From Coxiellaceae bacterium (GTDB lineage: Bacteria; Pseudomonadota; Gammaproteobacteria; Coxiellales; Coxiellaceae): DNA of 64,000 nucleotides. Shown piece by piece: positions 49,661 to 57,891 of this stretch; the stretch's first letter is position 1, and each line of letters begins with the position of its first letter. The notes under the pieces are model-generated. The model saw only the letters and a program-made list of their open reading frames with translations. It ran no database searches and was not told the DNA's origin. The stretch covers positions 124,001 through 188,000 of the forward strand of contig WTGG01000020.1 of NCBI GenBank assembly GCA_011523685.1. The letters run 5' to 3'. The position numbers were made by a program, and so were the translations under genes.

Positions 49661-52471
49661 ATGCCAGAATTAAATACCTCATCTTTTACCGAACAAACAG
49701 CGCTAATAAAACACTCGATTGATCAATTAAAACATGATCGCCACGCAGAACTCCTGTTTAGTGCTATTGAGCATTTCATTAAGATTTACCAGAGCAATCA
49801 CCTCAAAAAAGAACTATTTAGTTACGTTGAAAACCACCTATCAACACTAGGGATTACGGGTTTTCTGCACCCTGACAACCCAACCCCATCTACGACTCTA
49901 TCTTCTCTAAAAAACGCTCTCCTCACTTTGAATCAAGATCAGCTTAACCAGCTCGACGATGCTCTTTTCGGTGATCACGCTTTTGAGTCCATCGGCAAAC
50001 ACAAGACATTTAAGAACAGTATAGAAGTTTGGCAAAACAAGTACCCAATCCATCGCCGCTCCGGTCGGCTGTATAGCGCCATGCCAGAAGATCAACCTCT
50101 TACTCCAGCAGCTTCACTCAAGCACTACTACCAAACTCTACTGACTGATTTAAGGTACTACCACGAAAAGACAAAAGACGACCTTAGTAGCTGCAGTGAA
50201 AAAACACACAGCTTATGTAGCAATCTCATTGTGCTAGAACACCTACAGTACCTTGACTCACACTTTCAAACACCTAACCTGCCCTTGAACGATAAGATAG
50301 CCTTAATTCAATTAACACACGATGAGTGCCTCCGTTACTTTAGTGACCCTCTAGAAAGAACAACACTTTCACCTGCAGACAAACAGGATTTAAAAGAATC
50401 CTTCTCAAAACTCATACGACTGATTTTAAGCCAGTATCTGCATGATCATCAGTTCAGTATTTTTAACTCAGCACCTGCAGAACACCTAAGACAAGCACTT
50501 ATAACCTGCTGCATCGAAATGCAAGATAGAACCTCCCCAAAAAATAAACAGGGAAAAACCAAAAAAAGAACGTCCACCTATAACGGAAAAAAACACCCAA
50601 ACTTCATGCAATGCCAAGAGGCTATCGAAGTTGCCATTCAAACATTTCAACAACAAGATTTAGCTTCAACCGGAGTTTTTTTCTATCAGGAAGACAACAC
50701 GAGTCCGGTTTTTCTAGTCACTTTCATTCAACAACATTGGCGGCATCATCAACACAGCCAACATTTCCAAGACCTATTACACCGCTACTGGCAACACTTT
50801 TCTGAGACCTTAAATCCATTATGGGAATCAACCACTAGTGACACTGATGAACAGTTTAATCATGCCGTATGCACACATCTCTATAATTTTTTATTACCAG
50901 AAATTGAAAATATCCATCGTATAGCGTTGGTATTAGATTGCATTCAAGAAGCTTCAAGACTCCCAGCGACATCGGAAGTCGAACTCGCTAGACTACGAGA
51001 AATCAAAGACCTGATACAACTCAAGATTAATCAAAAATTTGACCAAATAGGAAGCAAGCTGAATGATGAATTACTTCGATTCTTTGGCCACACAGAAGAT
51101 CCTCTGAGCTTTCAACAGAAATGGCACACCATGCCAACGCAAGACATTCAGCTTGAAAGCCCTCAATCAATACAAGCCATCAGAACACTATTACTCGATT
51201 GTAGCGGTGAAAAACGTCAAGCTCTCATGGCCAGGATTATTGATCAATATAAGGATGACGCAAATAAAGATCGCTCTGATAAGCGAGCAGCCTGTCAAGG
51301 CATGATTCAAGCAATACAAAGATCACTATCAACAGCCAATCACATAGCTGACATCTGCTGGCGCTATACTCAAGATCAAACTCGTCAAAAAACACAAGAA
51401 ATAACGACTAGCGGTTATTTCATACCTAATATTGATCAAGAAGTTTCAAGATCAGCAGTTATTCCTGGGTGCTTTGGACCGCACGACCTGACTAAAGGAC
51501 AGAGTGCTTTCAAAAAAGGAATTGATGAATTACAACCATCTCAAGAACCACTTTGGAGGACTGGTCGACACCTAGACCAACAGGATAATGACAGTGGTTA
51601 TGAAGAAGATAGTGAGTATGAAGAACCAACAGAAAGACGGCCATCTATAATACCGGAAGCCCCCAAGTATCCACCACCAGCTCCGCCAACAGATACACCA
51701 AGTATCACAAGTGTAAGAGAGAGAGGGATTATTGTAGCTCCACAACAATACTTAGACGGTACTGGATTAGCTGCAGAGGGACCAACTCCCGAAGAAAGAG
51801 TGATTCTGGATCCACCACAATCTTTGGGCAGCACTGGATCAGCTGCCAAGGAACCAACTTCCAAAAAAAGAGTAACTGTAGATCCACCGCAATCCTTGGA
51901 TGGTAATGGATTAGATGCGGAGGAACCAGGAATGATTAATCATCAAGATGCAACTATTATGCCGCCCCCACCTAAGAAAAAAGAAGAGGAAAAGGTGAAT
52001 TTATCGGCAGAGAGGATATCTTCATCAATAACTACTCCTCACACAACTATCATACCACCTCCGCCTCCGCCTAAGAAAAAAGAGGGGAGCACCATTAAAG
52101 AGACGACTACTATTGATGGACCGAGTACAACACTAAGGGGTGTTAAAGAAGGAGAACCATCAAGGGGGGCTGAGTTTGCCGCACTACTCCAAATGGGAGC
52201 AAAAGGCCTAAAAAGCCCTGACGAACCACATGCTCCCCCGAGAGGAGCCCCATTTGCTGAATTACTCAAAAAGGGAGCGAAGGAATTGAAAAGTTCTAGG
52301 GGAAAATCACATAGTGCGCCACAAGAAAACTCAAAAAATCGATCTGGCTTATTTGCTATTCTTGCTGAAAAAATCCCCCAGAGACGTGCTGCGTTAGATC
52401 AAGGGAGACAGCCCCTTCTTGAAGAAGAAGGACAACGCGAATCTATGAATAGCACAGGCAGCTGGAGTTAA
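49661..52471 (+). CDS. Candidate host-targeted effector: helical protein with proline-rich, repeat-bearing tail
   Basis: No family recognised. Residues 1 to about 630 are hydrophilic, helix-rich and without signal peptide or membrane segments. The tail changes character: acidic tyrosines GYEEDSEYEEP (646-656), YPPPAPP (670-676), three 24-25-residue repeats (687-758), polyproline tracts PPPPKKK (768-774) and PPPPPPKKK (799-807), then three related segments RGAEFAALLQMGAKGLKS (835-852), RGAPFAELLKKGAKELKS (861-878) and RSGLFAILAEK (894-904). It ends LLEEEGQRESMNSTGSWS. Polyproline plus short amphipathic repeats recalls actin regulators with profilin- and WH2-binding parts; the acidic cluster 14-16 residues from a Ser/Thr-rich end resembles the E-block of Dot/Icm substrates. 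Both are inference. ATG 49661 has AAGGAT upstream and is preferred to the earlier codon at 49619. Confidence 0.85.
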   Translation: MPELNTSSFTEQTALIKHSIDQLKHDRHAELLFSAIEHFIKIYQSNHLKKELFSYVENHLSTLGITGFLHPDNPTPSTTLSSLKNALLTLNQDQLNQLDDALFGDHAFESIGKHKTFKNSIEVWQNKYPIHRRSGRLYSAMPEDQPLTPAASLKHYYQTLLTDLRYYHEKTKDDLSSCSEKTHSLCSNLIVLEHLQYLDSHFQTPNLPLNDKIALIQLTHDECLRYFSDPLERTTLSPADKQDLKESFSKLIRLILSQYLHDHQFSIFNSAPAEHLRQALITCCIEMQDRTSPKNKQGKTKKRTSTYNGKKHPNFMQCQEAIEVAIQTFQQQDLASTGVFFYQEDNTSPVFLVTFIQQHWRHHQHSQHFQDLLHRYWQHFSETLNPLWESTTSDTDEQFNHAVCTHLYNFLLPEIENIHRIALVLDCIQEASRLPATSEVELARLREIKDLIQLKINQKFDQIGSKLNDELLRFFGHTEDPLSFQQKWHTMPTQDIQLESPQSIQAIRTLLLDCSGEKRQALMARIIDQYKDDANKDRSDKRAACQGMIQAIQRSLSTANHIADICWRYTQDQTRQKTQEITTSGYFIPNIDQEVSRSAVIPGCFGPHDLTKGQSAFKKGIDELQPSQEPLWRTGRHLDQQDNDSGYEEDSEYEEPTERRPSIIPEAPKYPPPAPPTDTPSITSVRERGIIVAPQQYLDGTGLAAEGPTPEERVILDPPQSLGSTGSAAKEPTSKKRVTVDPPQSLDGNGLDAEEPGMINHQDATIMPPPPKKKEEEKVNLSAERISSSITTPHTTIIPPPPPPKKKEGSTIKETTTIDGPSTTLRGVKEGEPSRGAEFAALLQMGAKGLKSPDEPHAPPRGAPFAELLKKGAKELKSSRGKSHSAPQENSKNRSGLFAILAEKIPQRRAALDQGRQPLLEEEGQRESMNSTGSWS
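51719..51937 (+). repeat. Three tandem coding repeats, 72-75 bases each
   Basis: Units at 51719-51793, 51794-51865 and 51866-51937 encode ERGIIVAPQQYLDGTGLAAE.., ERVILDPPQSLGSTGSAAKE.. and KRVTVDPPQSLDGNGLDAEE... The common core is (E/K)R-V-x-x-D-P-P-Q-S-L-x-x-x-G-x-x-A-x-E-P-T. The copies differ at many bases, so the duplication is not recent or is diverging. Confidence 0.85.
52163..52372 (+). repeat. Three short amphipathic coding repeats in the effector tail
   Basis: Starts at 52163, 52241 and 52340. The first two encode RGA-x-FA-x-LL-x-x-GAK-x-LKS and are 26 residues apart; the third keeps R-S-G-x-FA-x-L and then diverges (KIPQRRAAL). DNA identity is low while the residue pattern is kept, which points to selection on the peptide. 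Confidence 0.7.
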
Positions 52472-52900
52472 TCACACACAAAACAACAACTGTCGCTGAA
52501 GCGTTGAAAATAAGCCATGCATCACGTTGTCTTGAACTAACAAGGCAACGTGTCGCTTTCCCTCGCACTGAACTTGTAACACGATAAAAAATCGTGTCAC
52601 CCAAGTCTGTGGTAACAACTTTGCTGATAGCCATCGCTCTCGATTCACACACACCATCCAGGATTGACTCTGACGCTGGAAGCTCAATGCGGTAATACTC
52701 AACGGATGCTTTAACAGTGCATAACGCAGCATTAAATACACCCCATAAGCACTTGCACTAAGTGTCGCCACTAAGAGCCATGGCAATGATAACTGAGACT
52801 GCCAAGAGGCCCCACAAGAAACCGTGACTAAGGCAAAACACAGACAGACTAATAACCGCGAAGGACGTAACGTGATCATGGAAGCTGAGGGTGTTGGCAT
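52472..52900 (-). CDS. YgfX-family membrane protein
   Basis: A 142-residue protein with two N-terminal membrane segments and a cytoplasmic part whose pattern (WMVCVNRERWLSAKLLPQTW, FIVLQVQCEGKRHVALLVQD) fits the YgfX/CptA family. In Escherichia coli YgfX pairs with SdhE and has been proposed to affect cytoskeletal proteins. No sdhE gene is beside it here, and ygfZ lies about 46 kb away in this window. AGGAG supports the start at 52900. The call rests on pattern, so moderate confidence. Confidence 0.7.
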   Translation of the reverse strand: MPTPSASMITLRPSRLLVCLCFALVTVSCGASWQSQLSLPWLLVATLSASAYGVYLMLRYALLKHPLSITALSFQRQSQSWMVCVNRERWLSAKLLPQTWVTRFFIVLQVQCEGKRHVALLVQDNVMHGLFSTLQRQLLFCV

Positions 52901-52946
52901 ATGGCTGACTCCTAAATGATAACTATCAGCCTACCATGAGTTAAAC

Positions 52947-53411
52947 TTACTGCAAATCTTCGGGAGACTGCATCCAATTCAGCCGCCAATCGCCCTCATC
53001 ACTCTGCTCTAAACACGCCATAGTGCCTGTGGAGAATTGTGCCATCACCTCCTGAGCGTCTACCTGACATAAAGCAGCAATTAGCCGAGGAATGAATGGC
53101 ATATGCCCTACTAATAAGGTATCGGAATCCCATGTTTCAACCATATCCACTAACGGCATGACATCCATATTTTCACTCAATAAAGTGTCACACTCTGTAA
53201 TTTTCTCTATAGGTAATGCTAACGCAAGAATTTCTGCAGTTTGCTTGGTACGTAATTTTGAACTATGCAAGACATGACCAATAATAGCATGCGTGGACGC
53301 TAGAAAATCAGCCATACTCGTCGCATCTAAACGGCCTTGTACGGATAACCCTCGCTCCGGATCTTCTTGAGACGACAATGCTTCACAATGACGCATACAA
53401 TACAGCTTCAC
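52947..53411 (-). CDS. sixA: SixA-type phosphohistidine phosphatase
   Basis: Histidine phosphatase of the phosphoglycerate-mutase superfamily, 154 residues, the SixA length. The N-terminal motif reads LYCMRHCEAL; the usual form is RHG-x-A, so the Gly is Cys while the catalytic His is kept. SSKLRTKQTAEIL carries the conserved Arg, and LLVGHMPFIPRL the second His. SixA removes phosphate from HPt domains or from PTS proteins in other bacteria; the orphan HPt protein at 31589 is a conceivable target, by inference only. Confidence 0.88.
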   Translation of the reverse strand: MKLYCMRHCEALSSQEDPERGLSVQGRLDATSMADFLASTHAIIGHVLHSSKLRTKQTAEILALALPIEKITECDTLLSENMDVMPLVDMVETWDSDTLLVGHMPFIPRLIAALCQVDAQEVMAQFSTGTMACLEQSDEGDWRLNWMQSPEDLQ

Positions 53412-53503
53412 GCGTTTCTCCTAGCTCACTTATTGGACATAATAGCAGAAAAAAATTCACCCGATGATACGGTATAAACCTTATGGCATGAAACCATAAA
53501 ATG

Positions 53504-53576
53504 CGTCCCCTACGGGATTCGAACCCGTGTTGCCGCCGTGAAAGGGCGGTGTCCTAGGCCTCTAGACGAAGGGGAC
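53504..53576 (-). tRNA. tRNA-Glu (anticodon TTC)
   Basis: Full cloverleaf on the reverse strand: acceptor arm GTCCCCT pairs with AGGGGAC, anticodon loop CTTTCAC with TTC at 53542-53540, T-arm GGTTCGAATCC. Discriminator G is followed by CAT, so the CCA end is not fully encoded. It lies downstream of tRNA-Ala and gltX on the same strand. Confidence 0.97.
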
Positions 53577-53587
53577 CTGTTTTCTTT

Positions 53588-53663
53588 TGGTGGAGCTAAG
53601 CGGGATCGAACCGCTGACCTCAACACTGCCAGTGTTGCGCTCTCCCAGCTGAGCTATAGCCCC
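53588..53663 (-). tRNA. tRNA-Ala (anticodon GGC)
   Basis: Reverse-strand cloverleaf beginning GGGGCTATAGCTCAGCTGGG, anticodon GGC at 53630-53628, T-arm GGTTCGATCCC, and an encoded CCA. It has the G3-U70 type acceptor context of alanine tRNAs (GGGGCTA with TAGCTCC). It lies 11 bases upstream of tRNA-Glu, so a joint transcript with gltX is plausible. Confidence 0.97.
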
Positions 53664-53699
53664 AAAAGAAGTGCATTCTAGAAAGGGCCATGCCACATG

Positions 53700-55109
53700 T
53701 CAAGCACTAATATAGTCCATTGCAACTTGCAGTCGATGAAGCACCACATCACGCCCTAATACACACAAGGTCATGTTCATAGAAGGGGACTGTGTACCGC
53801 CCGTGACCGCCACTCGAACTGGCTGTGCCACCTGTCCAAATTTAACCCCACACTCTTCTACCACCGTTTTTAATGCACACTGAATAGCTTCAGACGCCCA
53901 TGAATCAAGCGCAACTAATTGCTCCATCACCGCCCCCAAGAGCGGAAGCGCATCCGCTACTAATTGCTGTTGACCCTTAGATGAATACCCATGAATATCT
54001 CCGTAAAAATACTGACTGGCTTGTGCTAACTCAGACAAAGTCTTATAACGTTCTGCTTGCAAAGCCAAGACATCTGCCAAAGCAGGACCTTGCGTGCAAT
54101 CGACACCCAAAGCAGCAAACTGATGGGCCAGAGCTGGTAATATCTTATCCGGATCCAGCGACTTAATATAATGCTGATTCAACCAATTAAGCTTATCCAT
54201 GTCCAACACAGCATCAGAGCGCGTAATACCTGACAATGAAAAATGTTTGACCATCTCTGATAACGAAAAAATTTCCTGATCGCCAAAACCCCAACCCAAA
54301 CGAACTAATTGGTTGAGCAGAGCCTCCGGCAAATAACCCTCTTTCTGATAATGCATCACGTCGACAGCACCATGACGCTTAGATAACCGTTTACCATCAG
54401 AACCCAATACCATCGGTAGATGAGCATATGTTGGTATAGTTGCACCTAATGCTTGCAATAAATGTATTTGTCGAGGCGTATTGTTAATATGGTCGACACC
54501 GCGAATAACATGGGAAATCCGCATATCCCAGTCATCGACAATCACCGTCAAGTGGTACGTAGGAAATCCATCACTTCGCGCAATCACCAAATCATCCAGC
54601 TCGCTATTATCAAACTGAATCGTTCCAAGCACCTGATCATCAAAGCTCACGGTTCCAGTTAATGGTGTTTTAAAACGAACGACATAGGGGACACCAGGCT
54701 CAGGGTTGACCTCGCGATCACGACAATGACCATCATAACGCGGCTTTTCTTGATTTGCCTGCTGAGAAGCACGTAATTCATCCAATCGCTGCTTTGAGCA
54801 TGTACAACGATAGGCTTTACCCTCGGCTAACAACTGCTCTATGACAGCCTGATAACGATCTAAGCGCTGAGTTTGGTAATACGGCCCCTCATCATAAGTT
54901 AAACCCAACCATTCCATACCTCGCAAAATAGATTCCACCGAGGCCGAAGAAGAACGTTCTCGGTCTGTATCTTCCATTCGCAAAATAAACTCACCACCAT
55001 GATGTCGTGCAAATAAGTAGTTAAACAATGCAACACGAGCACCACCTAAATGTAAATCACCAGTGGGGCTTGGGGGGAAACGTGTGCGAACCGTCGTAAT
55101 TTGATCCAT
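53700..55109 (-). CDS. gltX: Glutamyl-tRNA synthetase
   Basis: Class I synthetase charging tRNA-Glu. HIGH-type motif in TRFPPSPTGDLHLGGARVAL, KMSKS-type motif in GSDGKRLSKRHGAVDVMH, and a CTCSKQ segment in the zinc-region position (CTCSKQRLDELRASQ). Length 469 is normal. Its tRNA-Glu substrate gene lies downstream on the same strand, which could tie enzyme and tRNA levels. Confidence 0.97.
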   Translation of the reverse strand: MDQITTVRTRFPPSPTGDLHLGGARVALFNYLFARHHGGEFILRMEDTDRERSSSASVESILRGMEWLGLTYDEGPYYQTQRLDRYQAVIEQLLAEGKAYRCTCSKQRLDELRASQQANQEKPRYDGHCRDREVNPEPGVPYVVRFKTPLTGTVSFDDQVLGTIQFDNSELDDLVIARSDGFPTYHLTVIVDDWDMRISHVIRGVDHINNTPRQIHLLQALGATIPTYAHLPMVLGSDGKRLSKRHGAVDVMHYQKEGYLPEALLNQLVRLGWGFGDQEIFSLSEMVKHFSLSGITRSDAVLDMDKLNWLNQHYIKSLDPDKILPALAHQFAALGVDCTQGPALADVLALQAERYKTLSELAQASQYFYGDIHGYSSKGQQQLVADALPLLGAVMEQLVALDSWASEAIQCALKTVVEECGVKFGQVAQPVRVAVTGGTQSPSMNMTLCVLGRDVVLHRLQVAMDYISA

Positions 55110-55158
55110 AATACCTACCCTATCGATATGACTCTAAAAAGTCGGCCATTGTAACCAG

Positions 55159-56019
55159 TTATGTGCCTCTAAGCCACACACCTCGTAAAGAATGATCCAC
55201 ATTTTTCGTAATGACGCAATCTGCCAAAGACCGTTCAATAACAATATTCTCTTCATAGTTCAGCAAGTTAGTATCTTGCCAAACACGCATTAAATACTCA
55301 CGTAGCTGCTCAGGATAAAGCCTACTTAGACCATAAAAATAAGCTGAGGGGTCCATCCATTCTGTTGCTGCCAATTGTTCAGCTCGATGAATAAACCATC
55401 CTTCTATCGCCATCAAGTCAGCCTCTAAAAACACACCCCAATCAACACATGATGTTTCTACCCCCCAAGAGAGTGCATTGACTCCCTCTACAATCAGCAA
55501 AGAAGGTTGATTGATATGACGCTGTTGATCAGTCAAACGATCATAACTAGCATGAGAATACACAGGCGTCACAACCGATTCACCGCGACGAACTGACTGA
55601 AAACAGGATCGCATGGCCGTCAGATCATAGCTATCAGGAAACCCTTTACGATGCGACAACCCTTGACTATCTAACATTGCATTAGGGTACAAGAAATCAT
55701 CCGTCGAGCAATAGGCCACGTGATCATCCCCCATCCATGCAGCTAACAAGGCATGCAATGCGCGTGCCAATGTACTCTTACCAACAGCGACACAACCGGC
55801 AATACCGACGATAAAAGGCCTTTTTGCACACTGATGATATCGCTGCCAAATCATCGCCGCTAAGGGTAACAACACGAAATTCATAAGCTCTTCTGTCATA
55901 GCACATTCACGCAAACACCGCTGCTGAGCCTGCTCATACCCCGAAATCATTGGAACATGCAAAGCGACCCAAGATAACCAGTCTGTTCGCGGCAAATATT
56001 GCTCTTTACACACTAACAT
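55159..56019 (-). CDS. coaA: Type I pantothenate kinase (CoaA)
   Basis: P-loop enzyme that phosphorylates pantothenate. Matches to the Escherichia coli CoaA pattern run along its length: LPRTDWLSWVALHVPM, Walker A VGIAGCVAVGKSTLARALHA, STDDFLYPN (usually TTDGFLHPN, catalytic Asp kept), HRKGFPDSYDLTAM, TPVYSHASYDRL with the CoA/substrate His, and VWQDTNLLNYEENI near the end. About 287 residues, slightly short. Start at ATG 56019; GTG 56013 fits the AGGGG spacing better and is the alternative. It duplicates the step of coaX (38541-39320). Other P-loop kinases of this group (uridine kinase, glycerate kinase) fit less well. Confidence 0.88.
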   Translation of the reverse strand: MLVCKEQYLPRTDWLSWVALHVPMISGYEQAQQRCLRECAMTEELMNFVLLPLAAMIWQRYHQCAKRPFIVGIAGCVAVGKSTLARALHALLAAWMGDDHVAYCSTDDFLYPNAMLDSQGLSHRKGFPDSYDLTAMRSCFQSVRRGESVVTPVYSHASYDRLTDQQRHINQPSLLIVEGVNALSWGVETSCVDWGVFLEADLMAIEGWFIHRAEQLAATEWMDPSAYFYGLSRLYPEQLREYLMRVWQDTNLLNYEENIVIERSLADCVITKNVDHSLRGVWLRGT

Positions 56020-56163
56020 TACCCCTATCAATCAGCCGTTCTAACAGAACGATACACTCATGCGGTGGCAGTATATGCTGACTTTTTCTGTATTTCAAAA
56101 TCCCGTACTATTGATTGCTATCGCTGCTAGCTGATCAATGAATATTTCAGTACAATCAATGGC

Positions 56164-57891
56164 ATGAAATGGTTAGTTAAAATAAGCTGGTTTTTATCTG
56201 GGGTGTTCATACTGAGCCCCAGCTTCGCCTTGCCTGTGAATTATGAACTTCATGGCATCAAGGATGGCCCAGCTTATAAAAATGTTGAAACTGTACTAAA
56301 AAACCTTAAAAAGAAATTACACAACGAAAAAACCCTTACAGACACGACCGCTATCACTGACGAATTAGATGATCGCATTACAGAAGCTGTTAAGCCTTAT
56401 GGGTATTTTAACGCTAAAGTACAGACAACAGCGACCCTATCTAACGATGCGCTCAGTCTCAACACAAACATTCATCTAGGACCCATAGTCCGCGTAAAGA
56501 CAGTTGATATTGTGATTCAAGGAGCTGCTAAATATGATCCTAGCTTTATTGCACTCAAAAAAAAATTCACACCCGCAATTAACTCACCATTAAATACTGC
56601 AAATTACGATACGCTCAAGACCCAACTGTATAACCTTGCTGCAGCCCAAGGGTATTTTGATGCCACAATGACAAAAAGTCAGATCATTATTAACCGGCCA
56701 CTCTTGCAAGCCACAATCATTATTCACTTTAACTCAGGCGATCGATATCGTTTTAATAAGATTACCATCAGCCAATCAACCTATGACGAAAACTATATTA
56801 AAAAATTCATTGAGATAAAGCCTAATCAGTATTACAGCATGACAGACATCGATCAAAGCAAGAAAAATCTTATCAATACGAATAGCTTTAACAATGTTAT
56901 CATTCAAACTCAAAAAAAAAATCGTTCCAGAAAAACCGTTGATGCCAATATCACTCTGCAAGAAAAAAAACCTAAACAATACCTCTTAGGCGCAGGGTAC
57001 GGCACAGATACTGGCATTCGGGGAACCATCGGCGCCCATTTTCGCCACCTTACCGATAATGGACAACAACTCGATACACTCTTGCAAGCCTCACAAGAAA
57101 ACAATAGCTTTACCGCCACCTATAAAATTCCTGGCAGTAATCCTGTTTCACAACAAAACCTTATCAGTGCGGGAATAGGACATATCGATCAAAATACGGG
57201 CACCAGTGATGTTCAAAAAGTTTCATTCAGTCGTGTTACCACGAAAAACTATTGGCATCGGATATTGGCAATCAATGCATTAGATGAAAATTATGATATC
57301 ACTGATCTTCCAAAAACCAATACCCGCATGATTTACCCCAGTATCAATTGGGCACGGCGTAAAGCTAATGGTGTACTTAACCCTAGTCATGGACTAGCTA
57401 CGGTTCTTAATATCTCTAGTACACCCAGCTTCTTATCTTCACAAGATTCAGGGTTTTCTCAAATACGCCTAGACTCAACCTACTTGACTAGCTTTAACAA
57501 CAAGACCACTCGATTATTACTACGCAATAGTATTGGTAGAACTGAAATTGATAACCTCTCGTCACTCCCTCTCTCTTTACAGTTATTTGCAGGAGGCAGC
57601 CGAAGCATCCGGGGCTATGGCTATAATTCCATTGGACCAGGAAGAAATTTATTCACAGGCACCTTTGAAATTCAAAAAGCTTTCCCCCACTCCCAATCAT
57701 GGTATGTGGCCGCCTTCATTGATGCCGGTAATGTCTCAGATCAAAATCTATTTGATGATGTCAAATCCAGTGTTGGACCCGGGATTGTTTGGCTATCGCC
57801 ACTTGGTATGATGGAGCTTGATTTAGCCTTCCCTTTACCAAAAGAAGACCATGGCATTCATTTTGACTTTTCAATGGGCCCTGCACTATGA
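56164..57891 (+). CDS. tamA: TamA outer-membrane assembly factor
   Basis: Omp85-family outer-membrane protein of the translocation and assembly module. A signal peptide (residues 1-22, ending SPSFA) is followed by POTRA-type domains (for example GPIVRVKTVDIVIQGAAKYD and YRFNKITISQSTYDENYI) and a 16-strand beta barrel with the family motif FAGGSRSIRGYGYNSIGP. It ends with an aromatic-poor but short final strand. Length 575. The stop overlaps the tamB start by four bases. TACAAT (56151-56156) lies seven bases before the ATG and no Shine-Dalgarno sequence is seen, so the leader may be absent or tiny. Confidence 0.95.
   Translation: MKWLVKISWFLSGVFILSPSFALPVNYELHGIKDGPAYKNVETVLKNLKKKLHNEKTLTDTTAITDELDDRITEAVKPYGYFNAKVQTTATLSNDALSLNTNIHLGPIVRVKTVDIVIQGAAKYDPSFIALKKKFTPAINSPLNTANYDTLKTQLYNLAAAQGYFDATMTKSQIIINRPLLQATIIIHFNSGDRYRFNKITISQSTYDENYIKKFIEIKPNQYYSMTDIDQSKKNLINTNSFNNVIIQTQKKNRSRKTVDANITLQEKKPKQYLLGAGYGTDTGIRGTIGAHFRHLTDNGQQLDTLLQASQENNSFTATYKIPGSNPVSQQNLISAGIGHIDQNTGTSDVQKVSFSRVTTKNYWHRILAINALDENYDITDLPKTNTRMIYPSINWARRKANGVLNPSHGLATVLNISSTPSFLSSQDSGFSQIRLDSTYLTSFNNKTTRLLLRNSIGRTEIDNLSSLPLSLQLFAGGSRSIRGYGYNSIGPGRNLFTGTFEIQKAFPHSQSWYVAAFIDAGNVSDQNLFDDVKSSVGPGIVWLSPLGMMELDLAFPLPKEDHGIHFDFSMGPAL

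Noticed and set aside
51598-51864. Minus-strand open frames (51598-51864 and 52039-52269) rich in Gly/Ser/Val under the effector tail
   Set aside because: They are the reverse reading of Pro-rich codons and repeats, not genes.
53481-53499. TTATGG/CCATAA hairpin after tRNA-Glu as a terminator
   Set aside because: Only a 6-bp AT-rich stem without a T-run; too weak to call.
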